A DNA stretch of 64,000 bases, from NCBI RefSeq assembly GCF_903819335.1, contig NZ_CAIJDE010000062.1, positions 124,001-188,000 on the forward strand, in the 5' to 3' direction. The position numbers and the translations under genes are program-made. The notes under the pieces were generated by a model that did not search any database, had not been told where the DNA came from, and saw nothing but the letters and a program-made list of their open reading frames with translations. Origin of the DNA: Flavobacterium panici. GTDB taxonomy: Bacteria > Bacteroidota > Bacteroidia > Flavobacteriales > Flavobacteriaceae. This document shows positions 18,819-27,718 of this stretch, in pieces (the stretch's first letter is position 1; each line of letters begins with the position of its first letter).

Positions 18819-19943
18819 TTATTTTTCTATTAATTTACTCACCAAAGATTTAATATTTACTGAATTATACAAAGACAAAGAACCTTTACTAAACTCATCG
18901 TAATTTTTATCGATTTCTAAAATGATATTAGCCATTTCCTTAGGTTCAAATTCAGCAACTACTTTTCCCGCGTTGTATTTATTAAATAAATTGGACAAGC
19001 CAGGAACATCATTTGAAATCATGGGTACACTAAAGCATGAATATTCAAAAATTTTATTGGGTGCACAGTAAAGCGTATTTATTGCTGTTTCGATTGATCC
19101 TTGTTGCGAAAAATAGGACAGAAAGCCTATATATGCTTTTTGAGTAATCTCCAGATGATATGGCGCCGATTTAAAAGGCAAAAATACAACACGCTCTGAT
19201 TCGTATTTGTTGATAAGCCTAGCCTTATTATTATCGTCTCCTCCCATAATGCAAATCAGATATTCGCTTGGTAAATATTGTATGGACTCACATAACTCAT
19301 CTAATCTTCTTTCAGGATAGTTAAAAATTCCCTGATATAAGATCAGCTTTTTATTCTTGAAAAGAGCTTCAGTCTCATCATCAAGTATATTTTTTAATTT
19401 AGAAAGATCAAAATCAGGTTTGTTTGGAATTACAATTGGTAATTTTACCAAATTAAAATAAGCTTTTGTGATATGAGCTCTATTGTATTCACAGCAAACC
19501 ACTTTCCATGCTTTTTGCATAGTGTCTGCATAATTAAGAAATGGACTTAAAAGCTTATATCTCAATCCTACTTTTAGTTGTGGAGTTTCAAATAAATACA
19601 ATATTGATTTAAATTTAAAAACTAAATTATAAAGAAGCCATATATTTTGATTTCCGTATAACCATAAAATTGAGTCTTTTTTAAATTCTTCATTTACAAT
19701 TTTCTCAACTTTTTTCTTATATGAATATAGTTTAAAAAATTTTACAATTTTATTTTCTTTGATATCGTTTATAATTGTTTCAAAATAAACTACCCCTTGG
19801 GATTCTAAATCAGAAATCGTATTTTTATCACTGCAATAACCTACAATAACAACTTTCTTACCTAAAGAGAGTAATATTTTCACTGTAGTTAGAATAGGCG
19901 GGTATTTTTGTATGTCATGATTATATACTAAGATATTGCTCAT
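18819..19943 (-). CDS. GT-B family glycosyltransferase
   Basis: A 374-residue protein with two Rossmann-like halves. The first half has NILVYNHDIQKYPPI and LWLYGNQNIWLLY; the second has YQGIFNYPERRLDELC, LICIMGGDDNN and a donor-site-like region near PNKIFEYSCFSVPMISNDVPG, as in family 4 and related enzymes. The EX7E motif is not canonical, so the match is weaker than for neighbours. It starts immediately before wecB (no gap) and is followed 7 bases later by the polymerase gene. Confidence 0.78.
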   Translation of the reverse strand: MSNILVYNHDIQKYPPILTTVKILLSLGKKVVIVGYCSDKNTISDLESQGVVYFETIINDIKENKIVKFFKLYSYKKKVEKIVNEEFKKDSILWLYGNQNIWLLYNLVFKFKSILYLFETPQLKVGLRYKLLSPFLNYADTMQKAWKVVCCEYNRAHITKAYFNLVKLPIVIPNKPDFDLSKLKNILDDETEALFKNKKLILYQGIFNYPERRLDELCESIQYLPSEYLICIMGGDDNNKARLINKYESERVVFLPFKSAPYHLEITQKAYIGFLSYFSQQGSIETAINTLYCAPNKIFEYSCFSVPMISNDVPGLSNLFNKYNAGKVVAEFEPKEMANIILEIDKNYDEFSKGSLSLYNSVNIKSLVSKLIEK

Positions 19944-21065
19944 TTATTCTAAATTTGATATATAGTTTACAATTCTTTCACACGCTTTTCCATCACCATA
20001 AGGGTTGTGTAGTACACTCATCCTTGTATATTTATCCTCATCATTCAGCAATTTATTTGCTTCATTCACTATAAGTTCTTTGTTAGTCCCAACCAATATT
20101 ACTGTTCCAGCAACTACTGCCTCAGGTCTTTCTGTCGATTCACGCATAACCAGCACAGGTTTTCCAAGACTTGGTGCTTCTTCCTGAACTCCACCGCTAT
20201 CAGTAATGATTAAATACGATTTATCCATCAACCATACAAAAGCAGGGTAAGCCAAAGGTTCTATTAACTTAATATTATCAATTCCAGATAGTATTTCATA
20301 AACTGGTCGTTTTACATTAGGGTTTAAGTGTACTGGATAAATTATCTCTACATCTTGATTAATTAAAGCTATTTCTCTTAAAGCTTCACAAATTCGAATA
20401 AAACCATCTCCATGATTTTCTCTACGGTGGCCGGTAACAAGAATTGTTTTTACATCCTTTTTTACAATCTTCTTTAAGTTTTCAATTTCCAAATTATAGA
20501 TATCTTCTACTCTTTTAGAACTATCAATCAACGCGTCAATAACCGTATTACCTGTTACCAATATTGTTTCAGATGCTATATTTTCTTTTAAGAGATTTTC
20601 CTTAGATGCTTCTGTTGGGGCAAAATGATAATCAGCAATTCTTCCTGTCAATTGTCTATTCATTTCTTCAGGGAAAGGTGTTCGCTTAAAATTTGTACGA
20701 AGTCCTGCTTCAACATGACAAATTTTAGCTCCAGAGTAAAATGATGCTAAACTAGCTGCCATTGTTGTCGTTGTATCACCATGCACATAAACATAATCTG
20801 GTTTAAAATCCTCTAAAACTTCTTTTAAGCCGATTATAATATCTGCTGTTAGTGAATATAAGTTTTGATTTGCCTTCATTAAGTTCAGGTCGTACTCTGG
20901 CTGAATATTAAAAAAGTCCAAAACTTGATCTAACATTTCCCGATGCTGAGCGGTAACACAAACTCTGGTTTCAAAAATATCTGAATGTTTTTTAAACTCT
21001 TGAACCAGAGGAGCCATTTTTATAGCCTCAGGCCTTGTTCCAAAAACAATTAAATTTTTTTTCAT
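19944..21065 (-). CDS. wecB: UDP-N-acetylglucosamine 2-epimerase (non-hydrolysing)
   Basis: Interconverts UDP-GlcNAc and UDP-ManNAc. The 373 residues are the usual length. Conserved stretches are FGTRPEAIKMAPLV at the N-terminus, TAQHREM, HGDTTTTMAAS, HVEAGLRT, FPEEMNR and TDSGGVQEEAPSLGKPVLVMR. No dedicated WecC is beside it, so UDP-ManNAc may be used directly, or the TviB-like dehydrogenase at 26394 may act on a different sugar. It is the tail-to-head neighbour of the GT-B gene at 18819. Confidence 0.97.
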   Translation of the reverse strand: MKKNLIVFGTRPEAIKMAPLVQEFKKHSDIFETRVCVTAQHREMLDQVLDFFNIQPEYDLNLMKANQNLYSLTADIIIGLKEVLEDFKPDYVYVHGDTTTTMAASLASFYSGAKICHVEAGLRTNFKRTPFPEEMNRQLTGRIADYHFAPTEASKENLLKENIASETILVTGNTVIDALIDSSKRVEDIYNLEIENLKKIVKKDVKTILVTGHRRENHGDGFIRICEALREIALINQDVEIIYPVHLNPNVKRPVYEILSGIDNIKLIEPLAYPAFVWLMDKSYLIITDSGGVQEEAPSLGKPVLVMRESTERPEAVVAGTVILVGTNKELIVNEANKLLNDEDKYTRMSVLHNPYGDGKACERIVNYISNLE

Positions 21066-21132
21066 TATAATATTTACAACTATTTAAATTACTTTATATT
21101 ATCTTTTTATTTGAAGAAAATTCTAAGCACGA

Positions 21133-22368
21133 TTATATCTTAAAAAACTTAACTATTCTACGAATTTGGCGATAAAAATGAATTGGCCATTCATAATTTT
21201 TAAGTTCTTTTTCTATCATTATCTCATTTTTTTTGCAAACATCTATAATCTTATCATATTCACTTTTCCATAAGGTCATTATAGAATTATAATCGTAATT
21301 TTCATTAAACATTTTAATAGCTGCATTACCAGCACTAGTTCGACGTGAATCTGATTCTATTATACTTTGTATTGCTAATTGAAAGCTTACCGGAGATCGA
21401 TCCTTTGGAGAATTAATGACTATTATATCTTTATCTAAGTTATTCTCGCCCCAAAAACCCCAAGCAGATTTATTTGTTTCAGGAGTAAATCCAGCAATTA
21501 TTGAAGGCTTAGCACACGAAGCAGCTAGCAAAAGAGTAGTTCCCATACCAACAAACATTGTACATCCCTGATACAATTTTTCTAAATCTTTACCAACTAC
21601 AGTTCCTTTTAATTGAATAATTTCCTGACCCAATTCTCCATTTATATGAAGCGCTAATTGATTTAATTCATTGAACAAATTACCATCGCCTACAATAACT
21701 AATTTGTATTCCTTAAAACTTTCATTTTTTCTATATATTTCATAGAAATCCTGAATTAAATATTTTACGTAGTCTTTATCTTCAGATAACCTGCTGACAG
21801 ATAAAATATATTTTTGAGTAGAAACAGAACTATCGGTCTCAATTGCTTTAACTGGAATGGGTATTATATTGGGATTTAATTTTAATTTTGTAACTCCTTC
21901 AATATATTCATGCATTTGTGGCGTTAGTGAATAAAATAGCCCAAACCTATCCATTTTCTTAGTGATAATTTTCAACAAAGGATTACGCCTATAAGAAAGC
22001 TCTGACAATATATTTACGCAAAAAGGAATTCCAGTTTCATTATACAAAGAAGCCACGTGAACAATTGGGTATGAATTATGAGCCTCAATAACATTTACTT
22101 TATTATCTAATAAAATTGTCTTTAGCTTTTGTTTAAAGCTGTTGTATTGAGCATTTGTAAATACTAAAGGAGGTAAACTTATTCCTTCCAACGTTATATG
22201 AATTGTACCTTGAGGTAAATTTGAGACATTTTCGCCACCTTCTGAAATAACTATTACATTAAAATTATTAGCTATTAACCATTCACATTTATTAATTATA
22301 TAGGTTTCTGCACCTCCAATAATCATTAACGGAGTTATGAAAGCAATTGTCATCTTCTCATTATTCAT
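21133..22368 (-). CDS. Family 4 glycosyltransferase
   Basis: A 411-residue GT-B enzyme. The acceptor half has ITPLMIIGGAETYIINKCEWL; the donor half has YILSVSRLSEDKDYVKYLI, LVIVGDGNLFNELN and a region around GCTMFVGMGTTLLLAASCAKPSI. The Glu pair of the standard EX7E motif is missing there (GMGTTLLLAASC), which is unusual and could alter donor binding or mean a different subfamily. It lies between the flippase gene (28 bases upstream) and wecB. Confidence 0.8.
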   Translation of the reverse strand: MNNEKMTIAFITPLMIIGGAETYIINKCEWLIANNFNVIVISEGGENVSNLPQGTIHITLEGISLPPLVFTNAQYNSFKQKLKTILLDNKVNVIEAHNSYPIVHVASLYNETGIPFCVNILSELSYRRNPLLKIITKKMDRFGLFYSLTPQMHEYIEGVTKLKLNPNIIPIPVKAIETDSSVSTQKYILSVSRLSEDKDYVKYLIQDFYEIYRKNESFKEYKLVIVGDGNLFNELNQLALHINGELGQEIIQLKGTVVGKDLEKLYQGCTMFVGMGTTLLLAASCAKPSIIAGFTPETNKSAWGFWGENNLDKDIIVINSPKDRSPVSFQLAIQSIIESDSRRTSAGNAAIKMFNENYDYNSIMTLWKSEYDKIIDVCKKNEIMIEKELKNYEWPIHFYRQIRRIVKFFKI

Positions 22369-22396
22369 TTAACTACTAATCAATCGATTTATAAAA

Positions 22397-23881
22397 TTAA
22401 ACCTTCTTCTTAAATTTATTACTAACTATACCTTTAATATCTAATTTCTTATCTAATTCATTTAGCGAAAAACAACTAGATATCAGGATAATTACTAAAC
22501 CCACGGAATAAGCTACATAAACATTACAAAAGTAAACTGCTATAAAAGAGAATATCGCTAATGTAAATTGAATTGAAAAAATTTTAATAATTTCTTTATT
22601 AAAATCAAATTCGTAAAATATCTTACAAATAAAAAAAACTTGTATGAAATATAAAAAATAGCTAATCAAAAAAGAAATCCCAAGACCTGTTAGCCCATAA
22701 TAATAGTAACCCAACATATTCAAAATCAACATGTATGCATTCACTATTACTTCATTCCAAAAGTAAACTTTTGACTCGCCTTTTGCTAAGAATAAAAATG
22801 CAATTGTCCAACTTAGTGCCTTAAAAAAAACACCAAGAGTTGCCCAATGCACCATTGGAATAACTTCAATAAAATCATTTGAATATAACAATATTATTGC
22901 CCAATGAATGAACACCAAAAAAACGACTAATATTGGTGACAAAATAAGTATTGCAATTTCTGCTTGCTCATTTATTGTTTTCTTTGTTTTAATTTTATCG
23001 TCAGAAACACTTGCTAATCTAGGATAATAATCAGATGCCATAGCAGTAAAGACCATTCCAACATAAGTATTAATAATAGCAAATCCAGCTGTATATAAAC
23101 CAACATCTTTTATTCCTCCAATTTTATTTATATATATACGAACTATATACCCTACTATTAATAAGATAATTGAACTGAAACTTATCAAAAACCCCATTCT
23201 TAGCATATCCATTCCTTCATTTTTAAAATCAGAACTATTTACAGAAATACTTGGTATAGCAATTTTCTTAACATAATATGACGAAATTACCACAATGCTA
23301 ATTGAACTTAATATCATTGCCGGAACAATTCCATCTTCTTTCCAATAATAATACATAGGTATTGATATTATCAATCCAAATAATGCCCCTAATGCACTAG
23401 CCTTTGCCATATACTGTATTTTGCGCATTCCTTGCAGAATAACATTTTGTCCGGCACTAACCTGTGTAAAAAGTAATGTTATAGATAATAATACGAAAGC
23501 AAATGTATATTTTTTATTCCCGAACGAAATTTCACTTAAAAATGGAGATAATATTAAAGCAACAATAAAGCCAAATAAACCTGTTATCCATACGAGTTTA
23601 CGAAAAACCGTTGCTGTTTTTGCAAGTTTCTCTTGATCATGGGTCTCTGAAGCTTTGGAAATATTCTTAACAGCAGAAGTTCCTAATCCTAAATTGGTTA
23701 TTTGTCCTAACAATCCTATTGTAGATGTAAAAATGGAAACGATTCCCATACCGGCAGGACCTAATAGTACTGCTACAATTTTACTTCTTAAAATAGATAT
23801 AATGATATTAAATACTTGTACACTTCCTAAAATTGAGGTTGCTTTAAATATCTGTTGATAAGAAGAATGCTTTTCTTTCAA
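22397..23881 (-). CDS. wzx: Polysaccharide flippase, Wzx/O-antigen translocase family
   Basis: A 494-residue membrane protein with about twelve spans, predicted to flip undecaprenyl-diphosphate-linked repeat units to the periplasm. The N-terminal KATSILGSVQVFNIIISILRS and the GPAGMGIVSIFTST loop are typical of the WzxE-like O-antigen translocase branch of the MOP superfamily. It lies 2 bases after the FdtB-like aminotransferase gene. The FdtB-like gene, wecB and an EpsG-like polymerase are close by, so it probably belongs to a Wzx/Wzy pathway separate from the Wzm/Wzt exporter. Confidence 0.92.
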   Translation of the reverse strand: MKEKHSSYQQIFKATSILGSVQVFNIIISILRSKIVAVLLGPAGMGIVSIFTSTIGLLGQITNLGLGTSAVKNISKASETHDQEKLAKTATVFRKLVWITGLFGFIVALILSPFLSEISFGNKKYTFAFVLLSITLLFTQVSAGQNVILQGMRKIQYMAKASALGALFGLIISIPMYYYWKEDGIVPAMILSSISIVVISSYYVKKIAIPSISVNSSDFKNEGMDMLRMGFLISFSSIILLIVGYIVRIYINKIGGIKDVGLYTAGFAIINTYVGMVFTAMASDYYPRLASVSDDKIKTKKTINEQAEIAILILSPILVVFLVFIHWAIILLYSNDFIEVIPMVHWATLGVFFKALSWTIAFLFLAKGESKVYFWNEVIVNAYMLILNMLGYYYYGLTGLGISFLISYFLYFIQVFFICKIFYEFDFNKEIIKIFSIQFTLAIFSFIAVYFCNVYVAYSVGLVIILISSCFSLNELDKKLDIKGIVSNKFKKKV

Positions 23882-23883
23882 AT

Positions 23884-24987
23884 CTAAATAAATTTATTAA
23901 TGATCTCAATAACTTTAGAAACTTCATTTACACTCATCACAGGACTAATTGGCAAACTAAGGACTTCTTCATGAATAGCTTCAGTAATAGGTAAACTTAA
24001 GTGATTCAAGTCTTTATAAGCCTCTTGTTTATGAGGAGGGATAGGGTAATGAATTAAAGTTTGTATTTCATTTTCTTGTAAATAGGATTGCAGAGCATCT
24101 CTTTCTTTTGTTCTAATTACAAAAATATGCCATACATGTTCTTTTTTATCAACAGGCTCTATTGGAAGAATTACTTTATTATTTTTAATTTCTTTCAAAT
24201 ATCGGTTCGCAATCTCTCTACGAATTTGATTTTCGTTATCTATGTATTTCAATTTTACATCCAATACTGCAGCATGAATTTCATCTAATCTGCTATTTAA
24301 TCCTTGATATATATTCACGTATTTTAAATTTGACCCATAATTTGCAATTGCTCTAATTGCTTTGGCTAAGTCATCATCTTTGCAGGTAACTGCACCGGCA
24401 TCTCCTAAAGCTCCAAGGTTTTTCCCAGGATAAAAACTAAACCCCGCAGCATCACCTAAATTCCCAGCTTTAATTTTATTCCATGAAGCCCCTATAGCTT
24501 GTGCATTATCTTCTACAATTTTTAAATTATTATTTTTTGCGATTTCTTTTAACTCTTCAGAGAAAACAATTTGCCCGTATAGATGTACAATCAAAATCGC
24601 TTTAGTTTTAGAAGTAATCTTAGATTCTATTTTTGAAATATCAATATTATAATTATCTAAGTTTGGTTCAACTAATACTGGAACTAAACCATTATCTGAT
24701 AAGGCCAACAAGGAAGCTATGTACGTATTAGCAGGAACTAAAACCTCATCTCCTTTTTTCATCAACCCAAGCTCCAAATATGCTCTAAAAATTAATCTTA
24801 AAGCATCCAACCCATTTGCTACCCCTATAGCATGATTTGAGCCAATATAATTTTTAAGATTTTCTTCAAAATTTTTAACTTCTCTTCCTAATAGATACCA
24901 TCCACTGCGAAAAGTATTAATTAATTTTTCTTCAATTTCTTGTTGATGTATAAGATTTATTTTTTGTAAATCTAAAAATTTAATCAT
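23884..24987 (-). CDS. fdtB: dTDP-3-keto-6-deoxyhexose 3-aminotransferase (FdtB/QdtB-like)
   Basis: A PLP-dependent DegT-family enzyme of 367 residues predicted to aminate C3 of a dTDP-3-keto-6-deoxyhexose. MIKFLDLQKIN and SGWYLLGREVKNFE are typical of the FdtB/QdtB branch. The PLP lysine is in SFYPGKNLGALGDAGAV (about residue 190), with VPANTYIAS and EDNAQAIGA in the cofactor site. The FdtC-like acyltransferase and two FdtA-like cupins lie immediately upstream, completing the pathway. Whether the product is Fuc3NAc (galacto) or Qui3NAc (gluco) depends on the isomerase and is unknown. Confidence 0.9.
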   Translation of the reverse strand: MIKFLDLQKINLIHQQEIEEKLINTFRSGWYLLGREVKNFEENLKNYIGSNHAIGVANGLDALRLIFRAYLELGLMKKGDEVLVPANTYIASLLALSDNGLVPVLVEPNLDNYNIDISKIESKITSKTKAILIVHLYGQIVFSEELKEIAKNNNLKIVEDNAQAIGASWNKIKAGNLGDAAGFSFYPGKNLGALGDAGAVTCKDDDLAKAIRAIANYGSNLKYVNIYQGLNSRLDEIHAAVLDVKLKYIDNENQIRREIANRYLKEIKNNKVILPIEPVDKKEHVWHIFVIRTKERDALQSYLQENEIQTLIHYPIPPHKQEAYKDLNHLSLPITEAIHEEVLSLPISPVMSVNEVSKVIEIINKFI

Positions 24988-25007
24988 AATATTTTATTTT
25001 AAGTCTC

Positions 25008-25565
25008 TTAAATAAGGTTTTCTTTTAGAGATAATTTATCTTTAAAAAAAACATAAACATTTCCATCCGCATCTCTTAAGTTTAAATCTAAAATGATACC
25101 TTCTTCTGTTATATATCCCTTATGTTTTGCTGGGTTACCATAAAAAAGATGATAGGGTAATACTGATTTTGTTACTACACTACCCGCACCAATCATTGCA
25201 TACGAACCTATGTTATTCCCTGCCACTATTGTAGCATTTGCTCCAATTGAAGCTCCTTTTTCAATTATTGTTTTAGAAAACTCTATTGGATATGATTTAG
25301 ACCTGGGTATCAGATCATTAGTGAACGTTACATTTGGACCTACAAAAACATTATCCTCAATATAAACTCCATCCCAAATTTGCACACCTGACTTGATTGT
25401 AACATTATCTCCAATTTTAACGTCATTTTCGATAAAGACATTACAATTAATATTGCAGTTTTTTCCAATTGAAGCACTACCTAAGATTACGCAAAACTGC
25501 CACACCGTAGTATTGTCTCCAATATCCTTTGTTTGAACATCTGCTAATGGATGAACTTTATACAT
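25008..25565 (-). CDS. fdtC: dTDP-3-amino-3,6-dideoxyhexose N-acetyltransferase (FdtC/QdtC-like)
   Basis: A left-handed beta-helix acyltransferase of 185 residues with hexapeptide repeats from about residue 8 to 140 (for example IGKNCNINCNVFIEND, VGPNVTFTND, IGANATIVAGN). It probably acetylates the 3-amino group made by the adjacent aminotransferase, yielding dTDP-Fuc3NAc or dTDP-Qui3NAc. It overlaps the upstream cupin gene by 8 bases. A more general acyl group cannot be excluded. Confidence 0.87.
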   Translation of the reverse strand: MYKVHPLADVQTKDIGDNTTVWQFCVILGSASIGKNCNINCNVFIENDVKIGDNVTIKSGVQIWDGVYIEDNVFVGPNVTFTNDLIPRSKSYPIEFSKTIIEKGASIGANATIVAGNNIGSYAMIGAGSVVTKSVLPYHLFYGNPAKHKGYITEEGIILDLNLRDADGNVYVFFKDKLSLKENLI

Positions 25566-25980
25566 TTCCTATATATTTTAAATAATCGTCATACTCTCTT
25601 AGATAATCATCTTCACTATATTCATGAGAAGCAAGCACCAAGCATATAGACCCGCTAGAGAAATTGATTTCAGAAGCCCAAATCCCTGGTGGTATATGTA
25701 AACCTAAATCAGGTCTGTTTAATAAAACTTGCCTTTTTGTTGCACCATCATCTAATAAAACCTCAAAACTCCCACTGGCAGCAACTAAAAATTGGTGGCA
25801 TTCTTTATGTGCATGTGCCCCCCTAGATTCTCCTCCAGGTATATCATATAGATAAAAAATTCGTTTTATATCAAAAGGTATCTCCAGGCTATTATTGATC
25901 GAAGTAATATGCCCACTACGATCTCCTATTTGTTTTAAATGCAAAAGATCACATTCAAAAACACTTATTTGTTTTATCAT
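25558..25980 (-). CDS. fdtA: dTDP-4-keto-6-deoxyhexose 3,4-ketoisomerase (FdtA/QdtA cupin)
   Basis: A 140-residue cupin predicted to move the keto group of dTDP-4-keto-6-deoxyglucose from C4 to C3, providing the substrate for the FdtB-like aminotransferase. It has FDIKRIFYLYDIPGGESRG, the catalytic-type His pair HAH at residues 56-58, and the C-terminal YLREYDDYLKYI typical of the family. Family knowledge: in FdtA the HxH histidines are needed for catalysis. It overlaps both neighbours, by 8 and 4 bases. A second, divergent copy lies directly upstream. Confidence 0.92.
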   Translation of the reverse strand: MIKQISVFECDLLHLKQIGDRSGHITSINNSLEIPFDIKRIFYLYDIPGGESRGAHAHKECHQFLVAASGSFEVLLDDGATKRQVLLNRPDLGLHIPPGIWASEINFSSGSICLVLASHEYSEDDYLREYDDYLKYIGNV

Positions 25981-26375
25981 TTAAATAGATTTTTAAAATC
26001 TTCAAAATCTCTTATATAATCCTCCTTAAAATACTTTTTACTAGAAATATGCAAAGCAAGGGCATTTGTAGAAAAATTTTCAATATGTCTCCATGTTTTT
26101 GCTGGCAAGTAAAGCCCATAATAACTTCTGTTTAAGGAAAATTTTTCTGTAGTGCCGTCTTCCTTTGTAATTATAACATCAAAACTTCCGCTTAGTGCAA
26201 TTAAAATTTCTTCTTGCTGATGATATGCATGCCCCCCTCTTATTTCGCCTCCCGGAACATCATAGGTCCAGAAAGTCCTTTGAATTTCAAAAGGAATTTG
26301 GCTAGAATACTGCATAAATGTAAGATTACCTCTAGGATCTTGAATTTTAGGAAAATCAATAATTTCTGGCTTCAT
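25977..26375 (-). CDS. FdtA-like cupin paralogue with altered catalytic motif
   Basis: A 132-residue cupin clearly related to its neighbour: FEIQRTFWTYDVPGGEIRG, SGSFDVII and a C-terminal DYIRDFEDFKNLF. The second catalytic His of the HxH motif is missing: residues 49-52 read HAYH, so the position of the second His is Tyr 51. It may have a different isomerase specificity (for example galacto versus gluco outcome), act as a partner subunit of the first cupin, or have lost catalysis. Its stop overlaps the next start by 4 bases. The family assignment is firm, the activity is open. Confidence 0.85.
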   Translation of the reverse strand: MKPEIIDFPKIQDPRGNLTFMQYSSQIPFEIQRTFWTYDVPGGEIRGGHAYHQQEEILIALSGSFDVIITKEDGTTEKFSLNRSYYGLYLPAKTWRHIENFSTNALALHISSKKYFKEDYIRDFEDFKNLFK

Positions 26376-26393
26376 TAATTGCTTTTTAAATAT

Positions 26394-27668
26394 TTACAAT
26401 TTAGCATCTACATGAGATTTTAAAAAATTCTTCACATCATAAATAACACTTAATTCTTTTTGAAAATTAGATAAATCTAAATTTAGAAATTCATTGTGTG
26501 CTACCCCCAAAACTATTGCATCAAATTTTTGATTTGGCATATCAGAATAGACATCTAAATCATATTCATGTTTAACTTCTAAAGGATTTGCTAAAGGATC
26601 ATATATAACTACTTCAATACCGTATTCACCTAAAACCCTTATCACATCAACAATTTTAGTATTACGTATATCAGGACAATTTTCCTTAAATGTTAGTCCC
26701 AGCATTAATAGATTTGTCCCTTTGATAGCTATCCCTTTTTTAATCATAAATTTGATTATTTGAGAAGCAATATATTCTCCCATACTATCATTTAATCTTC
26801 GTCCTGCTAAAATAATTTCTGGATGATACCCAAATTCCTGTGCACGCTGTGCCAAATAATAAGGATCTACACCAATACAATGTCCCCCAACTAGACCAGG
26901 TTTAAAATGTAAAAAATTCCATTTTGTTGCAGCTGCCTCCAATACATCATTTGTATTGATGTTCATTAAGTTAAATATTTTTGCTAATTCGTTTACAAAA
27001 GCAATATTGATATCTCTTTGTGAATTCTCAATAACTTTAGCCGCTTCGGCAACTTTAATAGTCGGTGCTAGATGTGTACCCGCTGTAATTACACTTTTAT
27101 ATAAGTTATCCACTACAATTCCTATTTCGGGAGTAGAACCTGCTGTAACTTTTAAGATTTTTTCAACAGTGTGTTCTTTATCTCCTGGATTGATTCTTTC
27201 TGGTGAATAACCCGCAAAAAAATCTTCATTGAAAATTAGCCCTGAAATTCTCTCCAATACTGGAACACATTCTTCTTCTGTAACACCAGGATAAACAGTA
27301 GATTCATAGATAACAATATCCCCTTTTTTTAAAACTTTACCTACCGTTTCACTTGCTTTATAAAGCGGGGTCAAGTCTGGTCTGTTATTTCTATCAACTG
27401 GAGTAGGTACAGTTACGATGAATATATTGCATTCTTTTAAATTTTCTAAATCATAAGTACAATAAAGACCCAATTCACTATTAGGATTGTCTATTAAAAC
27501 GGCTTTCAAAACATCATCAGAAACTTCAAGTGTAGAATCATGACCTGCATTTAGTTTGTCAACTCTTTTCTTATTAACATCAAATCCAATTACTTGGTAT
27601 TTCGTGGCAAATAATCTTGCTAGTGGTAAGCCCACATAACCTAAACCAATAATGGCAATTTTTTTCAT
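26394..27668 (-). CDS. tviB: UDP-N-acetylhexosamine 6-dehydrogenase (TviB/WbpA-like)
   Basis: Predicted to oxidise C6 of UDP-GlcNAc or UDP-GalNAc twice with NAD+, giving a uronic acid. The 424 residues have GLGYVGLPLA at about 8-17, TVPTPVDRNNRPDLTPL, YESTVYPGVTEEECVPVL, GYSPERINPGDKEH and the catalytic Cys in LVGGHCIGVDPYYLA (about 260). The NxxPDLTPL and SPERINPGDKxH patterns place it with TviB of Vi-antigen synthesis rather than WecC. The next gene is a TviC/WbpP-type 4-epimerase, the same pairing as in Vi synthesis, so UDP-GalNAcA is the likely product. Confidence 0.92.
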   Translation of the reverse strand: MKKIAIIGLGYVGLPLARLFATKYQVIGFDVNKKRVDKLNAGHDSTLEVSDDVLKAVLIDNPNSELGLYCTYDLENLKECNIFIVTVPTPVDRNNRPDLTPLYKASETVGKVLKKGDIVIYESTVYPGVTEEECVPVLERISGLIFNEDFFAGYSPERINPGDKEHTVEKILKVTAGSTPEIGIVVDNLYKSVITAGTHLAPTIKVAEAAKVIENSQRDINIAFVNELAKIFNLMNINTNDVLEAAATKWNFLHFKPGLVGGHCIGVDPYYLAQRAQEFGYHPEIILAGRRLNDSMGEYIASQIIKFMIKKGIAIKGTNLLMLGLTFKENCPDIRNTKIVDVIRVLGEYGIEVVIYDPLANPLEVKHEYDLDVYSDMPNQKFDAIVLGVAHNEFLNLDLSNFQKELSVIYDVKNFLKSHVDAKL

Positions 27669-27718
27669 ATTTGTAATTATTCTTTTAAATTAGTAAATGA
27701 AACTATTTTACTATTAGT

